Source of the DNA: Trichormus variabilis 0441
GTDB taxonomy: Bacteria; Cyanobacteriota; Cyanobacteriia; Cyanobacteriales; Nostocaceae
DNA length: 64,000 nucleotides
Reading direction: 5' to 3'
Assembly (NCBI RefSeq): GCF_009856605.1
Contig: NZ_CP047242.1
Location: forward strand, 4,222,001 to 4,286,000
In this document: piece after piece, positions 26,171-33,625 of the stretch
Layout of the letters: every line of letters starts with the position of its first letter
Numbering within the stretch: the first letter of the stretch is position 1
Position numbers and translations under genes: made by a program
The notes under the pieces: generated by a model
Told to the model about the DNA's origin: nothing
Database searches by the model: none
The model's input: only the letters and a program-made list of their open reading frames with translations

Positions 26171-27457
26171 TTATTTCCTATCATCTAAGAGCATTTCTAT
26201 CATACTAAGATCAAACGTAGGAATACCTAGTTTTAAGCTTATAGACTTGCGTTCTCGAAAACTGTCATCAATAAATATTGCAGGACTTTCAACTATATAT
26301 TTTGCTTTATCTTCTACTTTATTTATCTGAATAATATTGTCAAAAATATTTTGAATTCTATACTTTTTAAGAAAATCATATATATCTCCTGAATGCTTCG
26401 TTAATAAGACTATTTTTTTTGTATTATTTATGCACTGATATAAAAGCTTTATCAAATTCAAATTAACTTTATTATTACCAACCAAAGTGTCATCTAAATC
26501 CACATACACTGTTTGATAATCTACATTATGTGTGTACCGATTTATTAAAGCACGATCCATCGTTAAGTCAAATTTATTATTAATAATTTCAATTGGAACT
26601 CTTTCTTGCTCATATATACTTAAAAGAGGGAAATTTATTCCTTGTACTCTATGAAATGCCATCGCACCTGCTACGCGAGGGGCAATCTCTAAAAGTTTAT
26701 ATTCGCCACATTTATCTTGCTTTAATTGAAAAAACCAAACACCATAAAAATTTAACTTTTGTGTAATTAGTTCAGCATATCTAATAAATAATTCTTGATC
26801 TATGTTTTCACTAGAAACACTCATTGAAATACCACATTTTGTTCTAATTCTTTTTCTCCCACTACAAAATAATAATCCTAAGTCACGATGAGAAAAGCAA
26901 TCAATTGTGTATTCTTCGCCAGGGAGATATTCGGTAATAATATATTTATTTATTTTAGATAAAAAGAAAGAAACATCTTGGGGATTATAGATAATATGTG
27001 TATCTTGAGAAGCTTGACCTTTATCTGGTTTAACAAATACAGGGAATTGTTTTATTTCATGTAAACTATGATATATCTCAGGAACTGGTATAGTTCCAAA
27101 TAATACTTTATATGTTTTAGATTTAAATCTAGTAATTAAACAGGTTTCTAAAGGAGAAGTAACTATTTTAGCCTTAATGTATTGAGATTTTTCTGCTAAA
27201 GCAACAATTATATCGTCATAAGCTGGAAATATATAATCTATGCTATTAGCATCAATTACCTGATTTAAAGCATCTATCCATCCAGGCTCATGAATGCTAG
27301 GAATATTAAAATGTTCTGCAAAAACATATGGGGCGTGATTTGCAACATCTAGACCAGCCGAATATAGCTGAATATCTTTGCAGTCACATAATGCTCTATG
27401 AATTTCTAAAGCAATTTCCGATCCTCCTGGAAATATTAAGACTTTATATTTTTTCAT
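26171..27457 (-). CDS. ATP-grasp - HAD-like fusion protein
   Basis: 428 aa. N-terminal part is ATP-grasp of carbamoyl-phosphate synthase-large-subunit-like type (pre-ATP-grasp VLIFPGGSEIALEIHRAL, then KPDKGQASQDTHI, ITEYLPGEEYTIDCF, and LLEIAPRVAGAMA metal site). The last about 110 residues form a short HAD module (VYVDLDDTLVGNN, IVLLTKHSGD, AIFIDDSFRERKS). ATP-grasp enzymes ligate carboxylates to amines or thiols; the HAD part could be a phosphatase. First gene of the five-gene leftward set. Substrate unknown; it might tailor an amino sugar or peptide. Confidence 0.82.
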   Translation of the reverse strand: MKKYKVLIFPGGSEIALEIHRALCDCKDIQLYSAGLDVANHAPYVFAEHFNIPSIHEPGWIDALNQVIDANSIDYIFPAYDDIIVALAEKSQYIKAKIVTSPLETCLITRFKSKTYKVLFGTIPVPEIYHSLHEIKQFPVFVKPDKGQASQDTHIIYNPQDVSFFLSKINKYIITEYLPGEEYTIDCFSHRDLGLLFCSGRKRIRTKCGISMSVSSENIDQELFIRYAELITQKLNFYGVWFFQLKQDKCGEYKLLEIAPRVAGAMAFHRVQGINFPLLSIYEQERVPIEIINNKFDLTMDRALINRYTHNVDYQTVYVDLDDTLVGNNKVNLNLIKLLYQCINNTKKIVLLTKHSGDIYDFLKKYRIQNIFDNIIQINKVEDKAKYIVESPAIFIDDSFRERKSISLKLGIPTFDLSMIEMLLDDRK

Positions 27458-27545
27458 TATGTTCTTAATTAATAATAAAGATAACAGTACTTTGCATTAA
27501 TGCTCACTGCCAGATTGCTTCTCCTTCATGTCCATCAACACAGTT

Positions 27546-27728
27546 TTATAATCTTTGTCGAGCAGGATGCTGCTGTACTAACTTTTCCATCAGAGCGATC
27601 GCTCCCTTGTGATCTTTCAAACGCAACCGGATAAGAGACAGCTTTTCCAAAACTAACTGATTGTTAGGTTCTCGTTGTAAAACTAACTTATAACTCCTGG
27701 CTTCTGCTTGGAACGAAGACTCGACCAA
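27546..27728 (-). pseudogene. TPR-protein fragment
   Basis: 60 codons from TTG. Two TPR-like helices pairs (EARSYKLVLQREPNNQLVLEKLSLIRLRLKDHKGAIALMEKLVQQHP). The frame is closed upstream by a stop and has no ATG, so it is likely the tail of a lost TPR gene. Confidence 0.45.
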
Positions 27729-28240
27729 TTTACTAGCTAAACTCGATGTATTACTATTGACAAATTTTAGTCAAAGAGAAGTAACTATTCACTTAAATTA
27801 ATGGTTTTGAAAAAGTAGCAAACTTCATAAATTAGTCTGGTTTAAATGCTCTTGAGAGTATAGTAAATATGGGATAACTAAGTTTGTAATTACTTTACTT
27901 TTCATACTCTATCAAAGACAAATTTGTTTTTGTGGCCAGTTTGGCTGATTTTTAATTTTTTTCAACATCAATACTCCAGACAAAATTACGCAGCACATCA
28001 TCACCATACTTCAGATAATGTATTACTAATCGAATAAAATACCTCAGCATTTCTTCCGACTTTGAGTAACACAAAGTTTTGTAATGGAGGGACTAAAAGT
28101 ATACACTTTAGTACGAAAAAATAAGGTTTTTAAGCCTCTCTCCATGTCGGGAGAGGTACCCTGCGGGTAGGCTTACGCCATCGTAAGAGAAGCAAGCTAT
28201 GGAGAGGGGCTATTCCGAATTTATTGAACTCAAGTTAAGT
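27729..28240. repeat. Spacer with a dispersed palindromic repeat at 28127-28210
   Basis: AT-rich except for 28127-28210, where AGCCTCTCTCC ... GGTACCCTGCGGGTAGGC ... AGAAGCAAGCTATGGAGAGG forms an imperfect palindrome. A copy in inverse orientation lies at 33231-33319. No gene seen. Confidence 0.6.
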
Positions 28241-30463
28241 TTATGCTTCTTCCAGATACCTCAGCCACATCTGTTCGTAAGCGTTCTCCATCTCACGGGT
28301 AAATTGCTTACCATTCCATAGAGGTGATGTTTTCCTTGACTGTTTTAGCTTCCAAACAATTTGCTGTCTTAAAACCTCGTCCTTACCCAAACGCACACCC
28401 CAATCTACATACTCTTCATCAGTCCAAGCTATCCCTTCTGGAATTCCAGCATTCATCATCATGGTGTAGCTGTTGCGCGCAGCAAATTGCTCACCTACCC
28501 GCGTCACCATAGGAATACACATCCACAGAGTTTCTAGGGTCGTTGTAGCTCCATTGTAAGGATAGGTATCTAATACTATATCGACAATTTCTAAATTAGC
28601 TCGGTGAATTGGTTCTGTAGAATCGATGGGAAGAAATCTCAGTTTTGAAAGTTCTACACCTTCTTCTTCTGCCAATTGCTCAAAGAATTTTTTAATACCT
28701 TCTTCTTCGGATACTCCTTTAATCAGAAAGTAGCTATTAGGAACTTCTTTGATGATTTTTAATTGTAGTCTTGTTGTGTGGGGATGTCGCTTAAAACCTC
28801 GCTGACCAGAAAAATAGACTATTGCATCACGAGGAATATCTAACTGCTCACGACGTATTGTAGGTACACTCACCTCAAAACCATCCACAGCTATATAAGT
28901 TTGAGGTAAACGCCAAATTTTTTCTTGGTAGTATTCCTGTGCATATTCTGGTAAAACATAGGGGTCAGCAATGAAATAATCTACTGCTGGGCTTCCTGAA
29001 GCATCCCAACCTAACCAAGTGACTTGAATGGGTGCAGGTTTTAGTCCTATCACTTCACAAATAAGATTTAGGGTAATACTATCTAAATCAACTAAAATAT
29101 CAATCTCATCTTGATATATTTGTTCTGCTATTTCAAAACTATTATTTGATTTATAAACTTTACCTACTTGCTTGAGATACCATTCATGTAATGGATCAGA
29201 TTTGGGATTAGTATTAACAAAATAGGCGTTTATATTAAATTTGTCTTGGTTTAGATACTGAAATAGCCAGCGTGCTAGCCAACCAACAGAATGTATTTTT
29301 AAACAAGAAGAGAGATATCCTATATTTATTTTTTCATTAGTTCGATTTTGTCTTTTGCGTTTTATGTGTCCCCGCTTATATTTCTCTATTTGTTCTTGAG
29401 AATAATTATTTATATTGACTTGACAGACTTGTAATAATTGATTTTGAATGTGTCTATTTTTTCTGGGATTATCTTCAATATACGGCGCAAAGAAATTGGT
29501 AGTACTTACTCTTATTGTTGTTGAAGAATCAAGATTTGTAGGGTTTTCTTCTATAAGAGATTTCACTAATAATTCATGTCTCTGATATACAGATAATGAT
29601 TCTTCACAATACCCATTAGCACTCATTAATCCCCTAAGAATCAGACAGGTAGCATAAACTTTATTTACTAATCGCTGAACCAAAGAATAAAATAATTTAG
29701 CAGATTCTATACTCTTTTTGTATTGACCAGCATCTTGATAAAAATCAGCCAAATGTAATACAAACTTTGGGTTATTGGGGCTTAATTCTAAACAGAGTTC
29801 ACATAACTTTGCTGCTACCAGAGGTAGTCGTTCGGATTGAAGAACCTCCGCCAGAGATGATAAAACAATAATCAGCAAAACTGGTGGATTATTTTGGCAA
29901 TATGGTAAGCAGGCTTCTACTAAATCCAATGTTGATGGGTGCGCAGGTGCATAATCTAAAACACTCTTGACAGTTGTCATCAACGATTCTAAGTTGACTT
30001 CTACCTTTGGTTCAGATTTCAGGATTTCAATTACACCCAAATTATGTAAATTCTCACCTTGATAGGTTTCTAGCTTAATTCCAAGTTGTACCAAATGTAA
30101 TAAGTTGTGAATGTCGTGGGGGTAAAGTTCTCTCAGAATTAAGCGAATTTTTTTAGCTACGGAATATTCTTCTATATCTTCTCGACGTTCGGCTTCTGTT
30201 TGTAAAGTTTTGAACAATTCCGTTTTAAAAGCCTCAAATTGCTCTGATTCTTCTTCTTTAACAGCTAGAAGCCAAGTTTCTTTAGCTTCTGCATCTTGTC
30301 CTAGTAACAGTAACATTAAACCCAAGTAGCAATAATGTAATTTAATCTCAGGTTCTGCGGCAATAGCTTCTTCATAGATATTAGCAGCCTGAATGTAATT
30401 TCCTGACAGGAAGAATTTCTCTGCACGCTGATGCCATTGAGCTGTAGCAGTTAAATCGAGCAT
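28241..30463 (-). CDS. TPR - GT41 (SPINDLY/OGT-like) glycosyltransferase
   Basis: 740 aa. Residues 1-300 are helical repeats of TPR type (QWHQRAEKFFLSGNYIQAANIYEEAI; PNNPKFVLHLADFYQDAGQYKKSIE). From about 375 comes the GT41 domain: INIGYLSSCLKIHSVGWLARWLF, PAPIQVTWLGWDASGSPAVDYFIADPYVLP, VYFSGQRGFKRHPHTTRLQLKI, then IVLDTYPYNGATTTLETLWMCIPMVT. Known GT41 enzymes transfer GlcNAc, fucose or glucose to Ser/Thr or Asn of proteins in the cytosol. It is transcribed away from the second peptide cluster and separated by 780 bases from the five-gene set. Acceptor unknown. Confidence 0.88.
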   Translation of the reverse strand: MLDLTATAQWHQRAEKFFLSGNYIQAANIYEEAIAAEPEIKLHYCYLGLMLLLLGQDAEAKETWLLAVKEEESEQFEAFKTELFKTLQTEAERREDIEEYSVAKKIRLILRELYPHDIHNLLHLVQLGIKLETYQGENLHNLGVIEILKSEPKVEVNLESLMTTVKSVLDYAPAHPSTLDLVEACLPYCQNNPPVLLIIVLSSLAEVLQSERLPLVAAKLCELCLELSPNNPKFVLHLADFYQDAGQYKKSIESAKLFYSLVQRLVNKVYATCLILRGLMSANGYCEESLSVYQRHELLVKSLIEENPTNLDSSTTIRVSTTNFFAPYIEDNPRKNRHIQNQLLQVCQVNINNYSQEQIEKYKRGHIKRKRQNRTNEKINIGYLSSCLKIHSVGWLARWLFQYLNQDKFNINAYFVNTNPKSDPLHEWYLKQVGKVYKSNNSFEIAEQIYQDEIDILVDLDSITLNLICEVIGLKPAPIQVTWLGWDASGSPAVDYFIADPYVLPEYAQEYYQEKIWRLPQTYIAVDGFEVSVPTIRREQLDIPRDAIVYFSGQRGFKRHPHTTRLQLKIIKEVPNSYFLIKGVSEEEGIKKFFEQLAEEEGVELSKLRFLPIDSTEPIHRANLEIVDIVLDTYPYNGATTTLETLWMCIPMVTRVGEQFAARNSYTMMMNAGIPEGIAWTDEEYVDWGVRLGKDEVLRQQIVWKLKQSRKTSPLWNGKQFTREMENAYEQMWLRYLEEA

Positions 30464-30826
30464 AAAATTTATTAAAAACTGTGAGAATAAGAATATAGCT
30501 GTTCACAATTGATTGAAATACACTATAGGAAGATATAAAAAGCAATTTTTACGTATATTCAGCATGAAATATTACACTGGCGATTTCTTAGAGTAGTGAT
30601 GAATGTAGACGTGATTAAAAAAAGCCCTTAAGGATAAATAGGAAAATTTTTGAGTATCAAATTACTCTGTTTTAAAAACACAAAACTAAATATTTATACT
30701 TATAGAATTTATTGTTATGGTAACCCGATTTGATTATTGAAAATATCTAAGTACCTGTAGGGTGGGCAATTCCCACCACTTAAAATAGTTGGCTTAATAG
30801 ATAAACTTTATATTTAATCCAATCAT
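30464..30826. other. AT-rich spacer
   Basis: Contains one short hairpin repeat near 30755-30780 (GTAGGGTGGGCAATTCCCACC). Should hold the leftward promoter for the TPR-GT41 gene. No gene. Confidence 0.4.
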
Positions 30827-31021
30827 ATGAAATTTAGTATAATTAATGCGTGGCTTATGTCTGTATTTTTAGGAACCTTTATCTATATAATCATGTAACT
30901 TCATTAGATAAAACTGGCAAATATGTTTACACAAATCATGAATGAATTAGCTATTTATTAGCAGCTATTGTATTAATCAAGCGAGGATTTGAAAAGCCAA
31001 TTAAAGGCAATCAATCTTTGA
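30827..31021 (+). pseudogene. Decayed copy of the small membrane-protein ORF
   Basis: Read from ATG at 30827 this frame gives 64 codons with four internal stops, ending at TGA 31019-31021. It aligns with the intact 63-codon ORF at 32222 with a single residue offset: INAWLMSVFLG against INALFVSVFFG, a no-gap middle, and SSEDLKSQLKAIN against ASNELNNLKETIN. It sits 28 bases upstream of the next peptide gene, as the intact one sits 42 bases upstream of its peptide. Confidence 0.75.
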
Positions 31022-31049
31022 CATTAATCAAATTACGGAGATTTTAATC

Positions 31050-31316
31050 ATGTCTAACCAATTTTTTACAGAAGTATCCCTTGAGCAACAAGAAATTGTA
31101 GTTGGTGCAAGCAGAGGTGTTCAGCCTTATCCAGTCAAAACATATCATCCATATCAACCTTCTCCAATCAAAAGTGAAGAGAGAAAAAAGGGATATCCTG
31201 AAGCTCCCAAAGATTTAGTAAAAGGTAAAAGACCTATTGAATCTGAAGAGTCTTCTATCACATTCAATTTCTACTTTCATGACCTCAATGTTGAGAAGGT
31301 ATATTTTGATGTTTAG
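31050..31316 (+). CDS. Double-glycine-type leader peptide 6 (GA site, charged core)
   Basis: 88 aa. Leader MSNQFFTEVSLEQQEIVVGA matches the L-S/E-x-x-Q-Q-x-x-V-x-G pattern of the other precursors but ends GA, which C39 proteases also accept. The core is Pro/Lys/Glu-rich with tyrosines (GVQPYPVKTYHPYQPSP) and ends in aromatic residues (FNFYFHDLNVEKVYFDV). A good Shine-Dalgarno (TACGGAG) precedes the ATG. The core is unrelated to the other peptides. Confidence 0.75.
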   Translation: MSNQFFTEVSLEQQEIVVGASRGVQPYPVKTYHPYQPSPIKSEERKKGYPEAPKDLVKGKRPIESEESSITFNFYFHDLNVEKVYFDV

Positions 31317-31482
31317 AATGGAGTGAACTAAATCAAATTTAATGGATTCTGGAATGTAGCTTAATGTCTAGATTTTACATAACTGATTGTTACACCAAAA
31401 ATCAAGTCAGGTAAAATCATTTCTGGAATTCTCAATTGAATCATACATATGATTCAGTTAACTTAAAGTTCAAAGTATAGTG

Positions 31483-31515
31483 ACTGGAACATCTTTGGAT
31501 GTTTCAGTTTTTTTA
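31483..31515 (+). terminator. Intrinsic terminator after peptide 6
   Basis: Stem ACTGGAACATC (31483-31493) / GATGTTTCAGT (31498-31508) with one G:T pair, loop TTTG, then a run of T. Nearly the same hairpin as at 19020. Confidence 0.8.
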
Positions 31516-31557
31516 TTTAATTAGAACGACTTGAAAAAAAACAACTATGTTAAATAT

Positions 31558-31680
31558 AGGACTTACGCAAGTTTGATAATCAAACTAACTGTAGGGTGCG
31601 TCAGCCCCAATAATTTCGTACACATTAGAGGATTTTTCACATCTGACGCACCCTACTGGCGTGTCAGTTGCGTAAGTCCT
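31558..31680. repeat. MITE-like element with 13-bp terminal inverted repeats
   Basis: AGGACTTACGCAA (31558-31570) / TTGCGTAAGTCCT (31668-31680), perfect. A second perfect 14-bp stem, GTAGGGTGCGTCAG / CTGACGCACCCTAC (31591-31604 / 31643-31656), lies inside. 123 bp, no coding capacity. Confidence 0.7.
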
Positions 31681-31777
31681 GGAATAATTTAAGAACAATA
31701 GGATTGAGTTCGTAGTAAGGACTTTAGTCCTTTTTCGAGAACTAAAGTTCTCACTACAAACCTTTCATTATCTACCA

Positions 31778-31911
31778 ATACAGTTCAGTTAAGGCAACAA
31801 CAACTTAGACCGGTGTAGGTTGGGTGGAGGAGCGGAACCCAACATTCTCAAGACTTTGTTGGGTTCTGCTATCGCTCCACCCAACCTACCATTCTCTTAA
31901 CTGAACCGTAT
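31778..31911. repeat. MITE-like element with 16-bp terminal inverted repeats
   Basis: ATACAGTTCAGTTAAG (31778-31793) / CTTAACTGAACCGTAT (31896-31911), 15 of 16 paired. An internal perfect 15-bp stem GTAGGTTGGGTGGAG / CTCCACCCAACCTAC (31815-31829 / 31875-31889). A solo end lies near 16565. Confidence 0.7.
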
Positions 31912-32221
31912 TGCATTATCTACCCCGTTCTACTTAATCTCTAGCGTAAAGTAAAAAAATGAAAACATATATAGAAATCAGATTTGGTTATTGAAAAAAT
32001 CCAAGTATCAGTAGGGTGGGCAATGCCTACCGTGTACAGGTTTTGGTGAGGAACACCCACCCTACGCGTAATTCAAAAATCAAATGCTAACACTATACCG
32101 ATTCTTCATCCTTCACGAGAAAAAAGACCCCTGACTTCTCAAAAAAGTTGGGGGTTTAAGTCTTTTGCTTCCTATAAATCAGATAGGAAGTTTGTAGATA
32201 AATTGGATATTTAATTTACTC

Positions 32222-32413
32222 ATGTTTAGAGAAATTAATGCGTTATTTGTGTCTGTATTTTTCGGAAATATCTCTGGCTTAATTATGATCTTAATTACAG
32301 CAAAATTAGTAATCAAGTTTGCAGAAAGTGAAAATGACTCAGCTATTAACTCCGAGCTATTGTTTAAAGCAAGCAACGAGTTGAACAACTTGAAAGAGAC
32401 AATCAACTACTAG
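32222..32413 (+). CDS. Small single-span membrane protein, intact copy
   Basis: 63 aa. One transmembrane helix at about residues 9-33 (FVSVFFGNISGLIMILITAKL) followed by a charged helix (KFAESENDSAINSELLFKASNELNNLKE). No family recognised. Two decayed homologues precede peptide genes at 31050 and 16947, showing this was once a protein-coding gene rather than a chance frame. By position, 42 bases before peptide 7, it might be an immunity or export accessory protein; that is only inference. Confidence 0.6.
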   Translation: MFREINALFVSVFFGNISGLIMILITAKLVIKFAESENDSAINSELLFKASNELNNLKETINY

Positions 32414-32455
32414 CTTGAAAGAATTCAAAACAATTGTTTTTACGGAGTGACAATC

Positions 32456-32764
32456 ATGCAAGTTATCAACAATAATTTGTTTGCCCAAGTTTCATCTGAA
32501 ACATCTGCTACTGTTAGTGGTGGAGTTGGAGAGTATGGTTATTATCAAAAAGGACCAAACGTTTCTTTTAATAATGATAACTACCTTCTTGCTCTTGGTG
32601 CTTTTTACCAGAACGCACCGGATGTACCTGGAACAATATTTGGAACAGCACTTATTAATAACGTAGTTACTTCAGTACCTATTCCGGTCAGAGGAATAAC
32701 TAATGAAGAATCTTTAGAAGCCACAAAGATAGGTTTTGGTATCGGCGTAGGCGGCTGGTGGTAA
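32456..32764 (+). CDS. Double-glycine leader peptide 7
   Basis: 102 aa from ATG at 32456, seven bases after TACGGAG; a GTG at 32447 overlaps this ribosome site and is unlikely. The leader MQVINNNLFAQVSSETSATVSGG ends in GG. The core is aromatic and glycine-rich (VGEYGYYQKGPNVSF), with GITNEESLEATKIGFGIGVGGWW at the end. The G-x-TNEE segment is shared with peptide 8, so the two cores are related. No cysteine. Confidence 0.78.
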   Translation: MQVINNNLFAQVSSETSATVSGGVGEYGYYQKGPNVSFNNDNYLLALGAFYQNAPDVPGTIFGTALINNVVTSVPIPVRGITNEESLEATKIGFGIGVGGWW

Positions 32765-32868
32765 TAGGATTAAGGGATTTGCCTGAAAATTATCAGAAAT
32801 ACTGCCTAGACTTCAGGCTTTTCTAATAATGATTTAGAGGTAACTAACTCAACATTGAAATTCCTAAA

Positions 32869-32894
32869 TACTGGAGCATAACAATGCTCCAGTA
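32869..32894 (+). terminator. Hairpin after peptide 7
   Basis: Perfect 11-bp stem TACTGGAGCAT / ATGCTCCAGTA, loop AACA. Related to the hairpins at 19020 and 31483, but only TTC follows, so readthrough into peptide 8 is plausible. Confidence 0.6.
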
Positions 32895-32946
32895 TTCATC
32901 CTAAAAACAATACACCTCTTGCATAAATTGAAATTATTCCCAAAGC

Positions 32947-33195
32947 ATGAAAAAAGACAGTCCACTTTTTACAGAAATCTCTTTAGAAGAAGCTGCTGTT
33001 GTGAGTGGAGGCTATATTCCAGTTACTTTTGATCTTAATATTTATTACTACATTTTGGGGGCAGCCTATGTATATGGGGTTTCTGGCGTTACTAATGAAG
33101 AAGTTCAATTTGCTTGGGAATCAGCATTCGTAGTTGATTACCGTTATGCACTTTTCCGGCGAACTAGAAGAGTGGATTCTTCAAGTTATTCCTAA
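32947..33195 (+). CDS. Double-glycine leader peptide 8
   Basis: 82 aa. Leader MKKDSPLFTEISLEEAAVVSGG; core YIPVTFDLNIYYYILGAAYVYG followed by VSGVTNEEVQFAWESAF, which resembles peptide 7, and a basic tail (FRRTRRVDSSSYS). The Shine-Dalgarno is poor. Last peptide before the exporter, with a dispersed repeat in between. Confidence 0.72.
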   Translation: MKKDSPLFTEISLEEAAVVSGGYIPVTFDLNIYYYILGAAYVYGVSGVTNEEVQFAWESAFVVDYRYALFRRTRRVDSSSYS

Positions 33196-33230
33196 AAGAT
33201 TATTTGAAAAGTTTGAAAGTATAATAAGAA

Positions 33231-33319
33231 ACCCTCTCCATAGCTTGCTTCTCTTACGAGACGCTATCGCGAACCCGCAGGGTACCTCTCCCCGAAACGG
33301 AGAGAGGCTTTTAAAACCC
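33231..33319. repeat. Dispersed palindromic repeat, inverse of 28127-28210
   Basis: CCCTCTCCATAGCTTGCTTC ... ACCCGCAGGGTACCTCTCCCC ... GAGAGAGGCTTTTAA, about 85% identical to the complement of the repeat at 28127-28210. The rest of the 430-base gap before the exporter holds no gene. Confidence 0.65.
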
Positions 33320-33625
33320 ATAAAATTCCCTACAAGAGAACGGGGAATTGGGGGGTTAGCTTCTTAAGATTGTGATGTTAGGAATAATACTTTCTCAACA
33401 ACCTCTAAGATAGGCAGTTATATATTTAACTTGCATAACTAGGGCGGGCAATATGACTCAGAAAATCTGAGTATGCAAATTAGACGTGTTTTAGGTTATT
33501 ACAGAATTTAAATATAGGATTCATACTTGCTTCTTGAAATAAATGTAGGGTAAGTAATTCCCACTCTGCTACAGATAATATCAAATGTTTATGGCTTACT
33601 ACTTTAGTTGAAAGAAAGCTGTCTT

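Larger units (their letters stand above)
31317..32221. other. Repeat-dense spacer between peptides 6 and 7
   Basis: 905 bases with no gene. In order: a terminator (31483), an inverted-repeat element (31558-31680), a GGACTTTAGTCC / GAACTAAAGTTC hairpin (31700-31760), a second inverted-repeat element (31778-31911), a GTAGGGTGGGCAATGCC / CACCCACCCTAC hairpin (32011-32065) and a GACCCCTGACTTCTC / AAGTTGGGGGTT hairpin (32126-32157). The 3' end carries the promoter and leader of the next module. Confidence 0.7.

Noticed and set aside
32179..32406. Minus-strand frame of 75 codons opposite the small membrane ORF
   Set aside because: The homologous decayed copies preserve the plus-strand frame, so the plus strand is the coding one.
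33134..33367. 77-codon frame overlapping the end of peptide 8
   Set aside because: Most of it is translated dispersed repeat (33231-33319), and it starts inside peptide 8 in another frame.
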